Assembly: GCA_963931085.1 (NCBI GenBank)
Contig: OZ006973.1
Span: 1,054,001 to 1,118,000 of the forward strand
Length of the DNA: 64,000 nt
Reading direction: 5' to 3'
Source of the DNA: UMGS1994 sp944386155
Lineage (GTDB): Bacteria; Bacillota; Clostridia; TANB77; CAG-508
Below are positions 32,960 through 41,610 of the stretch, piece by piece. The stretch's first letter is position 1; each line of letters opens with the position of its first letter. The notes below the pieces were generated by a model that worked only from the letters and a program-made list of their open reading frames with translations, searched no databases and was not told the origin of the DNA. Position numbers and translations under genes: made by a program.

Positions 32960-35044
32960 TTATTCCTCCTTAATAATGTTTTTACTACCAAAATATGTTG
33001 CTAAGAAATATAATCCATATACTATTCCTATAATTAAAACTGTAGCAATCGCTGATGGTAACAATTCTTCTTTACTTGCAAGTACACTCATAAGAGTTAT
33101 TGCAAATTGTATTCCAAATATTGAATGAATAATTGCAAATATTAATGGTAACATAAAGAATATTGCTATTTGCCTAAATAATGCTTGATTAATCATTTTT
33201 TCATCACAACCAATTTTTCTTAAAATAATATATCTTTGCTTATTATCAGCACTTTCTGTTAATTGTTTTAAAGCAAGTATTGCAGCACTTGCAATTAAAA
33301 AGATAATTCCTAGATATATTGCTATAAATACTACTATAGCAGCAACTCCTGTGCTTGACTCTATTATTGATATTCTAGTCATTCCATCTAAAGTAATTCC
33401 TTTTTCTTTTAAATTTTTTATTAAAATCGAATCTGATTCTATAAAATTTTTCTCAATCTCTTCTTTTTCTTCGTCTGAAGTAACATTATAATTTGCTGCT
33501 AAGAAAGTTTCTTCTTTCATATCATCTGTCAAATTACAACTATCAGGGACTAAAATAATTCCTGTGTTTGTATGACTTGTTGACATTTCTATAAAACCTT
33601 CTTTGCACTCATCATATTTTGGTTTATACTCTTTTCCTGCAATTTCTAATGTGTTCACATCTTTAAGTACACTATTTCTAATTGATATCATATTATCAAA
33701 TTCGCAAAGTAAAATATACTCATCATCATTTAAGCTATACTGCTCATTTCCATAAAGTTTAGCAAGTCTGTTATAATCTGAAACTTTTACAATCGTTTCT
33801 GCAGTATCATACTTAAGCATTGGAAATTGTGCTTTTACTTCTTCATACTTATCTCCTATAAAATCTCCCCAAGTTAAGTCATTTGTTGCATATATTGGAA
33901 TCTCTACTATATCTTTTAATTTACTTATATCAAAATCATTATTTTTTAAAGTTTCTACTATTGTTATTTTTGAATCTTCAATTGCCTCTTCAGTTGCTCT
34001 ATACTTTTTTCCATACCTTTCATATTCTTCTGGAAGATTTGCTGTTTTATATAAGTTTAAATCTACTGGTGTCATATCAAGCAAATCTTTTTGCATTGTG
34101 TTTCTTAAAGATAAACTAGAAGATAAAATACTTATTGTCATAAATAACATTAAACAAATAACAGTCATACTAATTACTGTTGTATTTATCTTATTATTAA
34201 TTTGTCTTAGCACAAACATATTTGTACCTTTTAAATAAGTACCTTTTAATGATTGTACGAGTCTTAATATGAATCCAGATAAAGACCAAAATATTAAGAA
34301 AGTTCCTAATATTCCTAGTAATATTATTTGTAACATTTGTGATATTTCTCTAATAGTATCTGCCTCTACAGTAACTTTATAATAGCAAAATCCTAAAATT
34401 CCAGCTGCAATTAAGAAGATTAAAATAGAAATAAAAGGATTTTTCATCTTTACTTTTTCATTTTTCTTTATTGCTGTTAAAAGATTAATTAATTTATATC
34501 TTGAAATTGTAATAGTATTAAATATCATTACAGCTAAATACATTATTGCAAAATATATACAAGTTTTTATACATGCTTCTCTTGAAAAGACAAATGTAAA
34601 TTTGCTCATATCTGCTTCAAATAATTTTGCAACTAATACTGACATAAATTGTGAAGCAAATACCCCTATAACAATTCCACATACAAGTGAAACAATTCCA
34701 ACTAAAATTGTCTCAAATAAGATTATTTTTGAAATTTGCCTCTTTCCCATTCCTAAAGTCATGTATATACCAAATTCTTTTTTTCTTCTATTTATTAAAA
34801 AATTATTTGCATATGCAATCAAAAGTCCAAGTGTTACAGCAACAAATACAGAAACTATATTAAGCATTCCTATCATAAGTTTTATAATTTCTCTTGTTGA
34901 AGTAGATACATCAAGCATTGCTTGCTGAGTATCTAATGAATTAAACATATAAAAAATTGCTACACCTAATACTAAAGTTAGAAAATAAATAGCATAATCT
35001 TTAAAACTTTTCTTCATATTTTTTATTGATAATTTAAATAACAT
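32960..35044 (-). CDS. BceB-type ABC transporter permease (module 2)
   Basis: The 694-residue protein begins L-F-K-L-S-I-K-N-M-K-K-S-F-K-D-Y-A-I-Y-F, the BceB start, and has about ten helices. A large external domain (about residues 320-570) separates the two groups. F-G-I-Y-M-T-L-G-M-G is a conserved FtsX-type loop. It would form a transporter with the ATPase at 35034-35801 (overlap of 11 bases). It is similar in layout to, but clearly diverged from, the permease of module 1. Confidence 0.93.
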   Translation of the reverse strand: MLFKLSIKNMKKSFKDYAIYFLTLVLGVAIFYMFNSLDTQQAMLDVSTSTREIIKLMIGMLNIVSVFVAVTLGLLIAYANNFLINRRKKEFGIYMTLGMGKRQISKIILFETILVGIVSLVCGIVIGVFASQFMSVLVAKLFEADMSKFTFVFSREACIKTCIYFAIMYLAVMIFNTITISRYKLINLLTAIKKNEKVKMKNPFISILIFLIAAGILGFCYYKVTVEADTIREISQMLQIILLGILGTFLIFWSLSGFILRLVQSLKGTYLKGTNMFVLRQINNKINTTVISMTVICLMLFMTISILSSSLSLRNTMQKDLLDMTPVDLNLYKTANLPEEYERYGKKYRATEEAIEDSKITIVETLKNNDFDISKLKDIVEIPIYATNDLTWGDFIGDKYEEVKAQFPMLKYDTAETIVKVSDYNRLAKLYGNEQYSLNDDEYILLCEFDNMISIRNSVLKDVNTLEIAGKEYKPKYDECKEGFIEMSTSHTNTGIILVPDSCNLTDDMKEETFLAANYNVTSDEEKEEIEKNFIESDSILIKNLKEKGITLDGMTRISIIESSTGVAAIVVFIAIYLGIIFLIASAAILALKQLTESADNKQRYIILRKIGCDEKMINQALFRQIAIFFMLPLIFAIIHSIFGIQFAITLMSVLASKEELLPSAIATVLIIGIVYGLYFLATYFGSKNIIKEE

Positions 35045-35801
35045 CGTTCAAATCACCTCCAAGAAGTGTTTGTACCTCTATTATTTTCTCAAAAAATTGT
35101 TTTCTCAAACTATTTCCTTTAGTAAGTTCATTAAAAATCTTACCATCTTTTATAAATATAATTCTATCTGCATATGAAGCTGTAAATGCATCATGTGTTA
35201 CCATTAAAATTGTGCTTCCTAAAGATCTATTTAGAACATCAAAAGTCTCTAAAAGTTGTCTTGCAGATTTTGAATCTAAAGCTCCTGTTGGTTCATCAGC
35301 AAGAACTAGTTTAGGATTAGTAATTATAGCTCTTGCAGATGCTACTCTTTGCTTTTGTCCACCTGAAATTTGATATGGATATTTTTTTAGAATATCTGTT
35401 ATCTCAAGTTTACTTGCAACTTCTTTTACTCTTTTGTCAATTTCCTTTGCACGTACTTTTTGAATTGTTAATGCTAGTGCTATATTTTCATAAGCAGTCA
35501 GAGTATCTAAAAGATTAAAATCTTGAAATATAAACCCAAGCTCTTCTCTTCTAAATTTGTTTAAATTATTTCCTTTTAATTTTGTAATATCTAAGTTATT
35601 AATGAAAATATTTCCAGATGTTACTCTGTCTATTGTAGAAATACAATTTAAAAGTGTTGTTTTACCACTTCCAGAAGCACCCATTATTCCTACAAACTCC
35701 CCTTTTTCTACTTTAAAGCTAATATTATTTAGTGCTTTCGTTAAATTTGATTTATTACCATAGTATTTTTCTACATTCTTAACCTCTAATACTGTACTCA
35801 T
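35034..35801 (-). CDS. BceA-type ABC transporter ATP-binding protein (module 2)
   Basis: Walker A G-A-S-G-S-G-K-T-T, Q-D-F-N-L-L-D-T-L-T, signature I-S-G-G-Q-K-Q-R and Walker B L-V-L-A-D-E-P-T-G-A-L-D-S are all intact. The protein is close to the module 1 ATPase. The ATG at 35801 follows AAAGGAGA. The 60-codon in-frame extension upstream is leader sequence containing the operator-like box at 35882-35895. Confidence 0.94.
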   Translation of the reverse strand: MSTVLEVKNVEKYYGNKSNLTKALNNISFKVEKGEFVGIMGASGSGKTTLLNCISTIDRVTSGNIFINNLDITKLKGNNLNKFRREELGFIFQDFNLLDTLTAYENIALALTIQKVRAKEIDKRVKEVASKLEITDILKKYPYQISGGQKQRVASARAIITNPKLVLADEPTGALDSKSARQLLETFDVLNRSLGSTILMVTHDAFTASYADRIIFIKDGKIFNELTKGNSLRKQFFEKIIEVQTLLGGDLNDVI

Positions 35802-35881
35802 AATAAAAATCTCCTTTCTCTTTATAGCTTTATTGTAGAACTTTATTTTTTTATGTGCCATCGATTTTTGTGACATTACTC

Positions 35882-35895
35882 TTACAATTTTGTCA
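35882..35895. promoter_or_regulatory. BceR-like operator, copy 3
   Basis: TTACA-N4-TGTCA, one mismatch from the consensus box, lies 81 bases upstream of the module 2 ATPase start. It is also part of a longer GTGACA/TGTCAC inverted repeat on the minus strand. Confidence 0.65.
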
Positions 35896-35910
35896 CTTTC
35901 TATATTAACA

Positions 35911-36923
35911 TTAAAAATCTGTAAAACTATTTTTAGGGAATGTAATTTTAACTTCTGTCCCTTCATCTTTATTTGAATCAAGTTCTATTTTAAGACCTAA
36001 TTTATCACATAATTTCTTACATAAATATAAACCAATTCCTGTTGATTTCTTTCCTATAATTCTCCCATTTTCTCCTGTAAAACCTTTTTCAAATACTTTT
36101 CCAACTTCTTCTTTTCTCATTCCAATACCATTATCTTTTATGCATAAAACAGTACTTTCTTTTCCATCTTTTGAATAAATTTCAATCTTTTTATCTTGTT
36201 TCTTCATATATTTAATAGAATTCTGAATAATTTGATTTAATATAAATACAATCCATTTACTATCTGTATACACTATTTTTTCAAGATCATGAAGTGATAT
36301 ATTAATCTTATTTGAAATTAATGACACTTTATTTTTAAGTATTACTTGATTTACAATTTCATCTAATTTAACTTTTGATATCATATAATCTTTTTCAACA
36401 GTATTGCTTCTCGCATAAAACAATGCTTGCTCTGTATAATTTTCTATTTTATCTAATTCTTCTTTTATACTTTTACTTGCTTCCGTTTTTTATTTTCTAT
36501 TATCATTTCACTAGTTGCAATTGGTATTTTAATTTCATGAATCCATAATTCTATATATTCTTTATATTCTTCTTGTAAAAACTTATATGAATTCACATGT
36601 TCTACCATTGATTTTCCTGCATCTTGCAATGTTTCTTTTAAAATCTTTCCTTCTATAAAATTAGAATTATTAATAATTTCTGAAATTAAATATTTGTCAT
36701 CTAATTCATTTAAATTTACTTTTAATCTTTTATAAAAACTATTTTTTACTATGTATTCACTAATAATTGATATAATAAGTGTAATCATTGGAAGAAGAAT
36801 TACACATATTCTTATATACAAATTTATCTCATATATCATAAGTAAAACTTCTATCATGATTAATGAAAGTATAATCAAAACAATATATAAACTTTTTTCC
36901 ATTAAAAAATTTTTAAACTTCAT
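35911..36923 (-). CDS. BceS-type histidine kinase (module 2), interrupted by a -1 frameshift at AAA-AAA-CGG
   Basis: The first frame has two adjacent helices and W-I-H-E-I-K-I-P (His129), then ends at residue 152. The second frame carries Y-T-E-Q-A-L-F-Y-A-R-S, N-Q-I-I-Q-N-S-I-K-Y, D-N-G-I-G-M and G-I-G-L-Y-L-C-K, the ATPase domain. Aligning with the intact kinase at 30312-31334, a -1 slip on AAA AAA followed by ACG gives the exact paralogue spacing, while a +2 shift would be one residue short. Total length is 3n+2. The first base of the start overlaps the regulator gene by 11 bases. Confidence 0.85.
36483..36485 (-). other. CGG frameshift site 3 (histidine kinase, -1)
   Basis: The codons read AAT AAA AAA CGG AAG. 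Re-reading one A gives AAT AAA AAA ACG GAA GCA AGT, restoring the kinase frame. This is the only in-frame CGG of the gene and it sits exactly at the break. Confidence 0.8.
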
Positions 36924-37590
36924 TTAATATATACCCCTGTCCTCTTTTTGTTTCTATTAAATCTTTTAAATCTAATTCTTCTAATTTATTTCGTAATCTT
37001 TTCATATTTACTGTTAAAGTATTATCATCTATAAAACTTTCACTTTCCCATAAATACTCCATAATATCTTCTCTAGATACAATTTTATTTTTATTTTTCA
37101 CTAAAAAATGCAATATTCTTAGCTCATTTTTAGTAAGTTCTACTTTTTTATCATCTTTTTCTATCATACTTTGAGATATATTTAAAATAAACTTACCACA
37201 ATTTATTTTATCTAAATTAATATTGGAATTATTACTTCTTTTTAAAAGTCCAGTAATTTTAGCAAGTAATATTTGAATATTAAATGGTTTTGTTACATAA
37301 TGATCTGCGCCATAATTTAAACTTATAAGTTCATCTATATCATTATTCATACTTGTAATCATCATTATCGGTACATCTGATACTTTTCTTATCTCACTTA
37401 AGATAAATTTTCCATCTGAAAAAGGAAGATTTATATCAAGTAATATTAAATCAGCATTTTCATTTAATATATTTTCTACTGGATTTTCAAACTTATCAAA
37501 TTCTATTGCATCAAACCCATTTTTATCTAAAAACACTTTTAATTCATGTCTTAATTTTTCATCATCTTCTACAATTAAAATCTTTTGCAT
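36913..37590 (-). CDS. BceR-type response regulator (module 2)
   Basis: From the ATG at 37590 (GGAGGT upstream) the protein reads M-Q-K-I-L-I-V-E-D-D-E-K. The phosphoacceptor is Asp52 in L-L-D-I-N-L-P-F, and the switch lysine is in Y-V-T-K-P-F. The C-terminal OmpR winged helix contains L-T-K-N-E-L-R-I-L and N-M-K-R-L-R-N-K-L. It overlaps the kinase gene by 11 bases. The operator-like box at 37638-37651 lies just upstream, which suggests autoregulation. Confidence 0.94.
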   Translation of the reverse strand: MQKILIVEDDEKLRHELKVFLDKNGFDAIEFDKFENPVENILNENADLILLDINLPFSDGKFILSEIRKVSDVPIMMITSMNNDIDELISLNYGADHYVTKPFNIQILLAKITGLLKRSNNSNINLDKINCGKFILNISQSMIEKDDKKVELTKNELRILHFLVKNKNKIVSREDIMEYLWESESFIDDNTLTVNMKRLRNKLEELDLKDLIETKRGQGYILNEV

Positions 37591-37637
37591 AAATTTACCT
37601 CCACAAGAATTATACCACATTTTATTTGCTTTGAAAC

Positions 37638-37651
37638 TTACAAAAATGTAA
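37638..37651. promoter_or_regulatory. BceR-like operator, copy 4
   Basis: A perfect TTACA-AAAA-TGTAA palindrome lies 48 bases upstream of the module 2 regulator start. Confidence 0.7.
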
Positions 37652-37750
37652 GGTTAACTAACTTTCATAAAAAGCATAAAAATAAGATAAGTACAAAAAT
37701 ATTAATTTATTCTTATACTTATCTATAAATATTCATATTATATTTATAAT

Positions 37751-38758
37751 CTATTTAATTATTTTTAAATCATTTGCATATTCAAATGAAATTTTCTCAT
37801 ATCTTTCTGTATCTTTCCATCCATTCTCTTTATGTGATAAATTAGATATTTCTTTTACAGACTTATCTTTAAAAATATTAATAACATAATCTATAATATC
37901 AATTTCTTTTTTGCTAAAACATGATAAGTCAAAATTTTCATTACTAGAAACAATAGATTTAATACTTCCGTCATTATTTTCTTTATCTTCTCTTTTATAT
38001 TTTTCATCTAATTTAGATATTTCTTCATATTTTCTATTTATAATTACAGGACCATACTGTTCATGTACATATGTAAGTCCAGTAATAGAAACAGCTCTTT
38101 TATTATATGAAATCATATCTATGAACCATAAATATTTATTTAAACTAGTTAAATATAATGTAGTTTTGCTCGCAATATATGAAATAAGATTTTGCAATTT
38201 TTCTAAATCTAATGTTTTAAATCCATTAAATATGTTTGGTTCACTCTTTAAACCAATTTCTATAAATCTTTTTAAATTATAATTTTCATCACATGTTTGA
38301 TTATTAATAATATTTTGAATTTTATTAAAAGTTCTTTTACTAATTCTACTCTTTTTATATGCATCTTCTACTTTAATTAAAAATTCGTCAGTATTATTTA
38401 AAATTAATTTTAAATAATCACTTTGAGATTTACTAGGCAAAGAACCATTTTCATATCTATTAATAGTCATTTTTCCTAAATCTAAAATAGCAGTCAACTC
38501 TCTTTGTGAAATATTATATTTATTTCTTAATTTCTTTATTTCAAGTGGTGTAATAATATTGTTTATTTCTCTATACTTGTTATAAATTCTTTTTAAATTA
38601 TCATCTTCAATATTATTAATTACTAGTTCATTTTTGCATTTTTTGCAAATAGGAACATTTTCCTCAACATTAACATAAGTACCTTTATACTTTTCAATTA
38701 TTCTTTTTTCAATATAATACTCTTGTATATTATTACAATAAGGACAATAATGTTTCAT
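37751..38758 (-). CDS. Antitoxin: MqsA-like zinc and HTH regions fused to a Panacea (SocA/DUF4065-like) domain
   Basis: Residues 1-60 hold C-P-Y-C and C-K-K-C, a zinc-binding module like that of MqsA. An XRE/MqsA helix-turn-helix follows (L-R-N-K-Y-N-I-S-Q-R-E-L-T-A-I-L-D-L-G-K-M-T-I-N-R-Y-E-N). The C-terminal half (from about residue 185) reads like the Panacea/SocA domain, with K-L-Q-N-L-I-S-Y-I-A and Y-V-H-E-Q-Y-G-P-V. Panacea domains are established neutralising domains of diverse toxins. The ATG at 38758 follows GGGGGG-rich sequence and lies 16 bases after the toxin gene. Confidence 0.82.
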   Translation of the reverse strand: MKHYCPYCNNIQEYYIEKRIIEKYKGTYVNVEENVPICKKCKNELVINNIEDDNLKRIYNKYREINNIITPLEIKKLRNKYNISQRELTAILDLGKMTINRYENGSLPSKSQSDYLKLILNNTDEFLIKVEDAYKKSRISKRTFNKIQNIINNQTCDENYNLKRFIEIGLKSEPNIFNGFKTLDLEKLQNLISYIASKTTLYLTSLNKYLWFIDMISYNKRAVSITGLTYVHEQYGPVIINRKYEEISKLDEKYKREDKENNDGSIKSIVSSNENFDLSCFSKKEIDIIDYVINIFKDKSVKEISNLSHKENGWKDTERYEKISFEYANDLKIIK

Positions 38759-38774
38759 AATATATGCACCCCCC

Positions 38775-39116
38775 TTAATAAATACCATATTCATGAATAG
38801 AAATACAGACTACTAAAATATTATTTGATAATCTAAGTTTTACATATAATTTTATATCCTGAAAATTTGGAGTAAAAATCCATACTTCTCCATCAAAGCC
38901 TGCTTCATCTTTTTCCGGACCTTTATAATAATCATCTATTTCTAAATCTAATATTATATTCTTAATATCATTAATTAATAAACCATATTCTAGCATAAAA
39001 TTTCTATTTTTATCTCTGTTTGCAATGATAAAAGTATTTTCTTTTCTGTCATTAGATACAATTTTCTTAATTATTGTAAGCTTTTGTCTAATTATTTGTC
39101 TATCTATACTCTCCAT
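38775..39116 (-). CDS. MqsR-like toxin
   Basis: This 113-residue protein has an N-terminal helical half and the C-terminal run D-Y-Y-K-G-P-E-K-D ... F-D-G-E-V-W-I-F-T-P-N-F, then K-L-Y-V-K-L-R-L. That pattern is typical of short proteins annotated as MqsR-family or Panacea-associated toxins. MqsR is an mRNA endonuclease, but activity here is inferred. The toxin gene precedes the antitoxin, as in mqsRA. It has an AAGGA site. Confidence 0.75.
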   Translation of the reverse strand: MESIDRQIIRQKLTIIKKIVSNDRKENTFIIANRDKNRNFMLEYGLLINDIKNIILDLEIDDYYKGPEKDEAGFDGEVWIFTPNFQDIKLYVKLRLSNNILVVCISIHEYGIY

Positions 39117-39224
39117 GTCATCATCCTTTTAAAGTCAAATATGCCTCTTTTTGATTGCACTTTTATTATAGATATTATAGAACTTTTTTTATAATTAGTC
39201 AATAAAAATAGCTAAATAAAGCAA

Positions 39225-39259
39225 AAAAATAACAACTTTTAACTAAAGTTGTTATTTTA
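39225..39259 (-). terminator. Terminator of the Imm5-like gene
   Basis: AAATAACAACTTT (39227-39239) and AAAGTTGTTATTT (39245-39257) form a 13-bp perfect stem. The minus strand continues with TTTTTTGC. Confidence 0.88.
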
Positions 39260-39289
39260 ATATTTAAAAATTTTTTTAATTTTATAAAT

Positions 39290-39877
39290 CTATTTTCTAT
39301 TTAGTTTCTTTTCCCATAAAAGTTTTTCTTTATTTTCTTTTTCATCTCTTAATAAAAAACTTGCCCATGTTCTATCTATTTTATCAATATTATTTTGAAA
39401 ATAAATTAAAGTATCGATATAATAATTTATCTTCTCTTTTACTTTTTCTTCATAATTATTCTTATTTTTTATAACAATAGCAGTAAGTTCATAAAAAGGA
39501 AGTCCTAATGCATGTGTTTCGACATGTACTGTCGATATTCCTTGTCCAATACTGTGACATAGAGCAATATAATATTCATCATCAATTTCTTTACATACTG
39601 CATGACAATCTAAAATTGCTCTTTTAGCTTCTGGCATTTTTATTTCACCAGATGCCCATTTTTTACATAATTCTATTGCTTTTCTTGGTCTTTTTTCATC
39701 CGGGTATTTTCCTTCAAATATTTTAAGTGGGCTTTTAACACACTCAAAAGCCCACAATACTAAAATTCTATGTTTTTGTCTTTTTATAAGTTCTATTAAA
39801 TCTTCTAAACATTTACTGTCTCTATTAAATAAAACTTTGTTTTTTCTTTTTAGTTTTTCTTCTACATCTTTAAACAT
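39290..39877 (-). CDS. Imm5-like putative immunity protein
   Basis: The central part reads W-A-F-E-C-V ... F-E-G-K-Y-P-D-E-K-R-P-R-K-A-I-E-L-C-K-K-W-A-S-G-E-I-K, which is the recurring core of the putative immunity protein family Imm5. A-L-C-H-S-I-G-Q-G-I-S-T-V-H-V-E-T-H-A-L-G follows. Imm5 proteins are predicted antidotes to polymorphic toxins, but no partner toxin is visible next to it. The ATG at 39877 follows GGAGAAAT. The protein has 195 residues, helical, cytosolic. Confidence 0.75.
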   Translation of the reverse strand: MFKDVEEKLKRKNKVLFNRDSKCLEDLIELIKRQKHRILVLWAFECVKSPLKIFEGKYPDEKRPRKAIELCKKWASGEIKMPEAKRAILDCHAVCKEIDDEYYIALCHSIGQGISTVHVETHALGLPFYELTAIVIKNKNNYEEKVKEKINYYIDTLIYFQNNIDKIDRTWASFLLRDEKENKEKLLWEKKLNRK

Positions 39878-39946
39878 AAATATTTCTCCCATTTAATCTG
39901 TAAAATTGTTTATGTTTATTTTTTTATTCTTTTCTTTTAATTTTTA

Positions 39947-40561
39947 TTATTTATTTTCTTTTAATGTATGTTTTTCAATTTCATATATAACAAATGTAAT
40001 TAATACACCTATTGTAGCTGTAATAGCTTGAGTTGTGCTCATTGCAGTTTGAAGTGTAGCTACTAGTTTTTGTGGAAATACTCCAAATACATTTAAAAGT
40101 TCAAAACCTGCAAATATAACTAAAACTTTTAAAACAACTCCAACTACACCTGCTAAGAAGTAATTCATTTTCTTTTCTACTAATATTTTTTTATATGCAT
40201 ATATTAATACAAAATTTCCTATCCAAATTGCTGGAATCATATAAGCCATATGTGCAGAAGCTGATTTAAATACATAACCACTTAATATTGTAGATACACT
40301 TGGCATTGTAACAATACCTACTATCTTTTTCCATCCTTTAAGATTAATAGCAGCAACTATTAATGCTGTATTTACAACAGATCCAACTATTAATTGAGAA
40401 TTATCTGCAATTACACTTCCAGCACCAAATATAGTTGTAATTAATTTAGCTAAAAATGTTGGTACTAATAGAGCAATTAATCCTAATATTATAGCTTGCA
40501 TGATCTCTATTCCTTTTGAAAAATCATACATTGTTTTATTTAAAGTATTTTCTTTTTCCAT
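39947..40561 (-). CDS. Multipass membrane protein, ECF S-component-like
   Basis: A 204-residue integral membrane protein with about six helices and a short charged C-terminus (I-Y-E-I-E-K-H-T-L-K). Its size and topology resemble the substrate-specific S-components of energy-coupling factor transporters. The opening Y-D-F-S-K-G-I-E-I-M-Q-A-I-I-L-G recurs in Clostridia proteins that are often mis-annotated. No energising module is nearby, so a shared ECF module would be needed. Function not assigned. Confidence 0.65.
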   Translation of the reverse strand: MEKENTLNKTMYDFSKGIEIMQAIILGLIALLVPTFLAKLITTIFGAGSVIADNSQLIVGSVVNTALIVAAINLKGWKKIVGIVTMPSVSTILSGYVFKSASAHMAYMIPAIWIGNFVLIYAYKKILVEKKMNYFLAGVVGVVLKVLVIFAGFELLNVFGVFPQKLVATLQTAMSTTQAITATIGVLITFVIYEIEKHTLKENK

Positions 40562-40638
40562 TTGACTTTACTCCTTTTGTTTATATTTTCAATACTCATT
40601 ATAAGTCAAATAGAAAAAATATTCTACTACAAATTAAA

Positions 40639-40672
40639 AATAAATATTAATCTATAAAAATCAATATTTATT
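40639..40672 (-). terminator. Possible terminator of the UPF0146-like gene
   Basis: AATAAATATT (40639-40648) and AATATTTATT (40663-40672) form a perfect but entirely AT stem before a weak T tract. Confidence 0.5.
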
Positions 40673-40692
40673 CTTAACCAAATATTATTAAA

Positions 40693-41475
40693 TTATCTAT
40701 CTAATTCTCTTTGAACAGGAGTATATACATATATAGATATCCTATCATCTTCAAATTCATCTTCTATTTTTCTTGCTGTAACGCCTTTAATTTTTCTTAA
40801 TTCCTCATCTAAATCACTTGAACTACAAATTGGTCTTCCTTTAAATCTCATTTGATAAATTTCTGCATTATCACTAATAGTAAATACAGCAGGCTTTTTA
40901 GCTCTTACAACTTCTTCTACAAATTCAGTAATCTTACTTCCACATATTAAATCTGCCCAGTCTTGCATATCTTCTGAATTTCTAAAAAATTGAGCTTTTG
41001 TCACATGAAGTTTTCCTTTTCCATTTTTAGCTTTTCCACTAAATTCTTTTCTAGCATCTGGGTCAACACTTACTACTTCATATCCAGCTTCTGCAAGTTT
41101 TCTTCCTAAATGAGAGCACATTCCGTCACCTACACATAAAATTCTTTTATATTTACTTGCAGGAAAATTCTTTGTCACTTCATCATAAACAATATTTGAT
41201 GGAGTTTCAATAATCCTATACCAATCTAAAAAATCTACAAATAACTGCTCACATCTTGCTCTGCTAATTCCCTCAGGGCATTTAACTCCAGTATCATGAT
41301 ACTCACATCCACTTGACATATCTAATTCATTAATTTTCTCAAATATTGTGTATATTAAAGCTTGAAATTCGTCATCAGATAATCTATCTGGATTAGTATA
41401 TAATACTTCTCTTCCTTTTTCTATTACTTCTGTTCTAAATCTTACTATTTCTTGCAATTCTTCAAATATACCCAT
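40693..41475 (-). CDS. UPF0146-like Rossmann-fold protein
   Basis: The second half opens with R-I-L-C-V-G-D-G-M-C-S-H-L-G-R-K-L-A-E, a glycine-rich nucleotide-binding loop, followed by G-Y-E-V-V-S-V-D-P-D with an acidic strand end. This resembles the UPF0146 family and S-adenosylmethionine-dependent methyltransferases, though methyl transfer is unproven. The N-terminal 115 residues are helical and unassigned. The ATG at 41475 follows GGAGG. The function is uncertain. Confidence 0.65.
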   Translation of the reverse strand: MGIFEELQEIVRFRTEVIEKGREVLYTNPDRLSDDEFQALIYTIFEKINELDMSSGCEYHDTGVKCPEGISRARCEQLFVDFLDWYRIIETPSNIVYDEVTKNFPASKYKRILCVGDGMCSHLGRKLAEAGYEVVSVDPDARKEFSGKAKNGKGKLHVTKAQFFRNSEDMQDWADLICGSKITEFVEEVVRAKKPAVFTISDNAEIYQMRFKGRPICSSSDLDEELRKIKGVTARKIEDEFEDDRISIYVYTPVQRELDR

Positions 41476-41550
41476 AAAAACCTCCAAATTGCTTTATATT
41501 ATAACATGATATAAAGCCAATTTCAACTTATGTAAACTAATTTGTGTTTA

Positions 41551-41579
41551 TTGACTTTTTATCTTCTCGTGATTATAAT
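41551..41579 (+). promoter_or_regulatory. Promoter of the 41611-42549 gene
   Basis: TTGACT (41551-41556) and TATAAT (41574-41579) are 17 bases apart, about 30 bases before the ATG. Confidence 0.85.
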
Positions 41580-41610
41580 ATTTCCATAAGATGGTAAGGA
41601 GGAAAAAATT

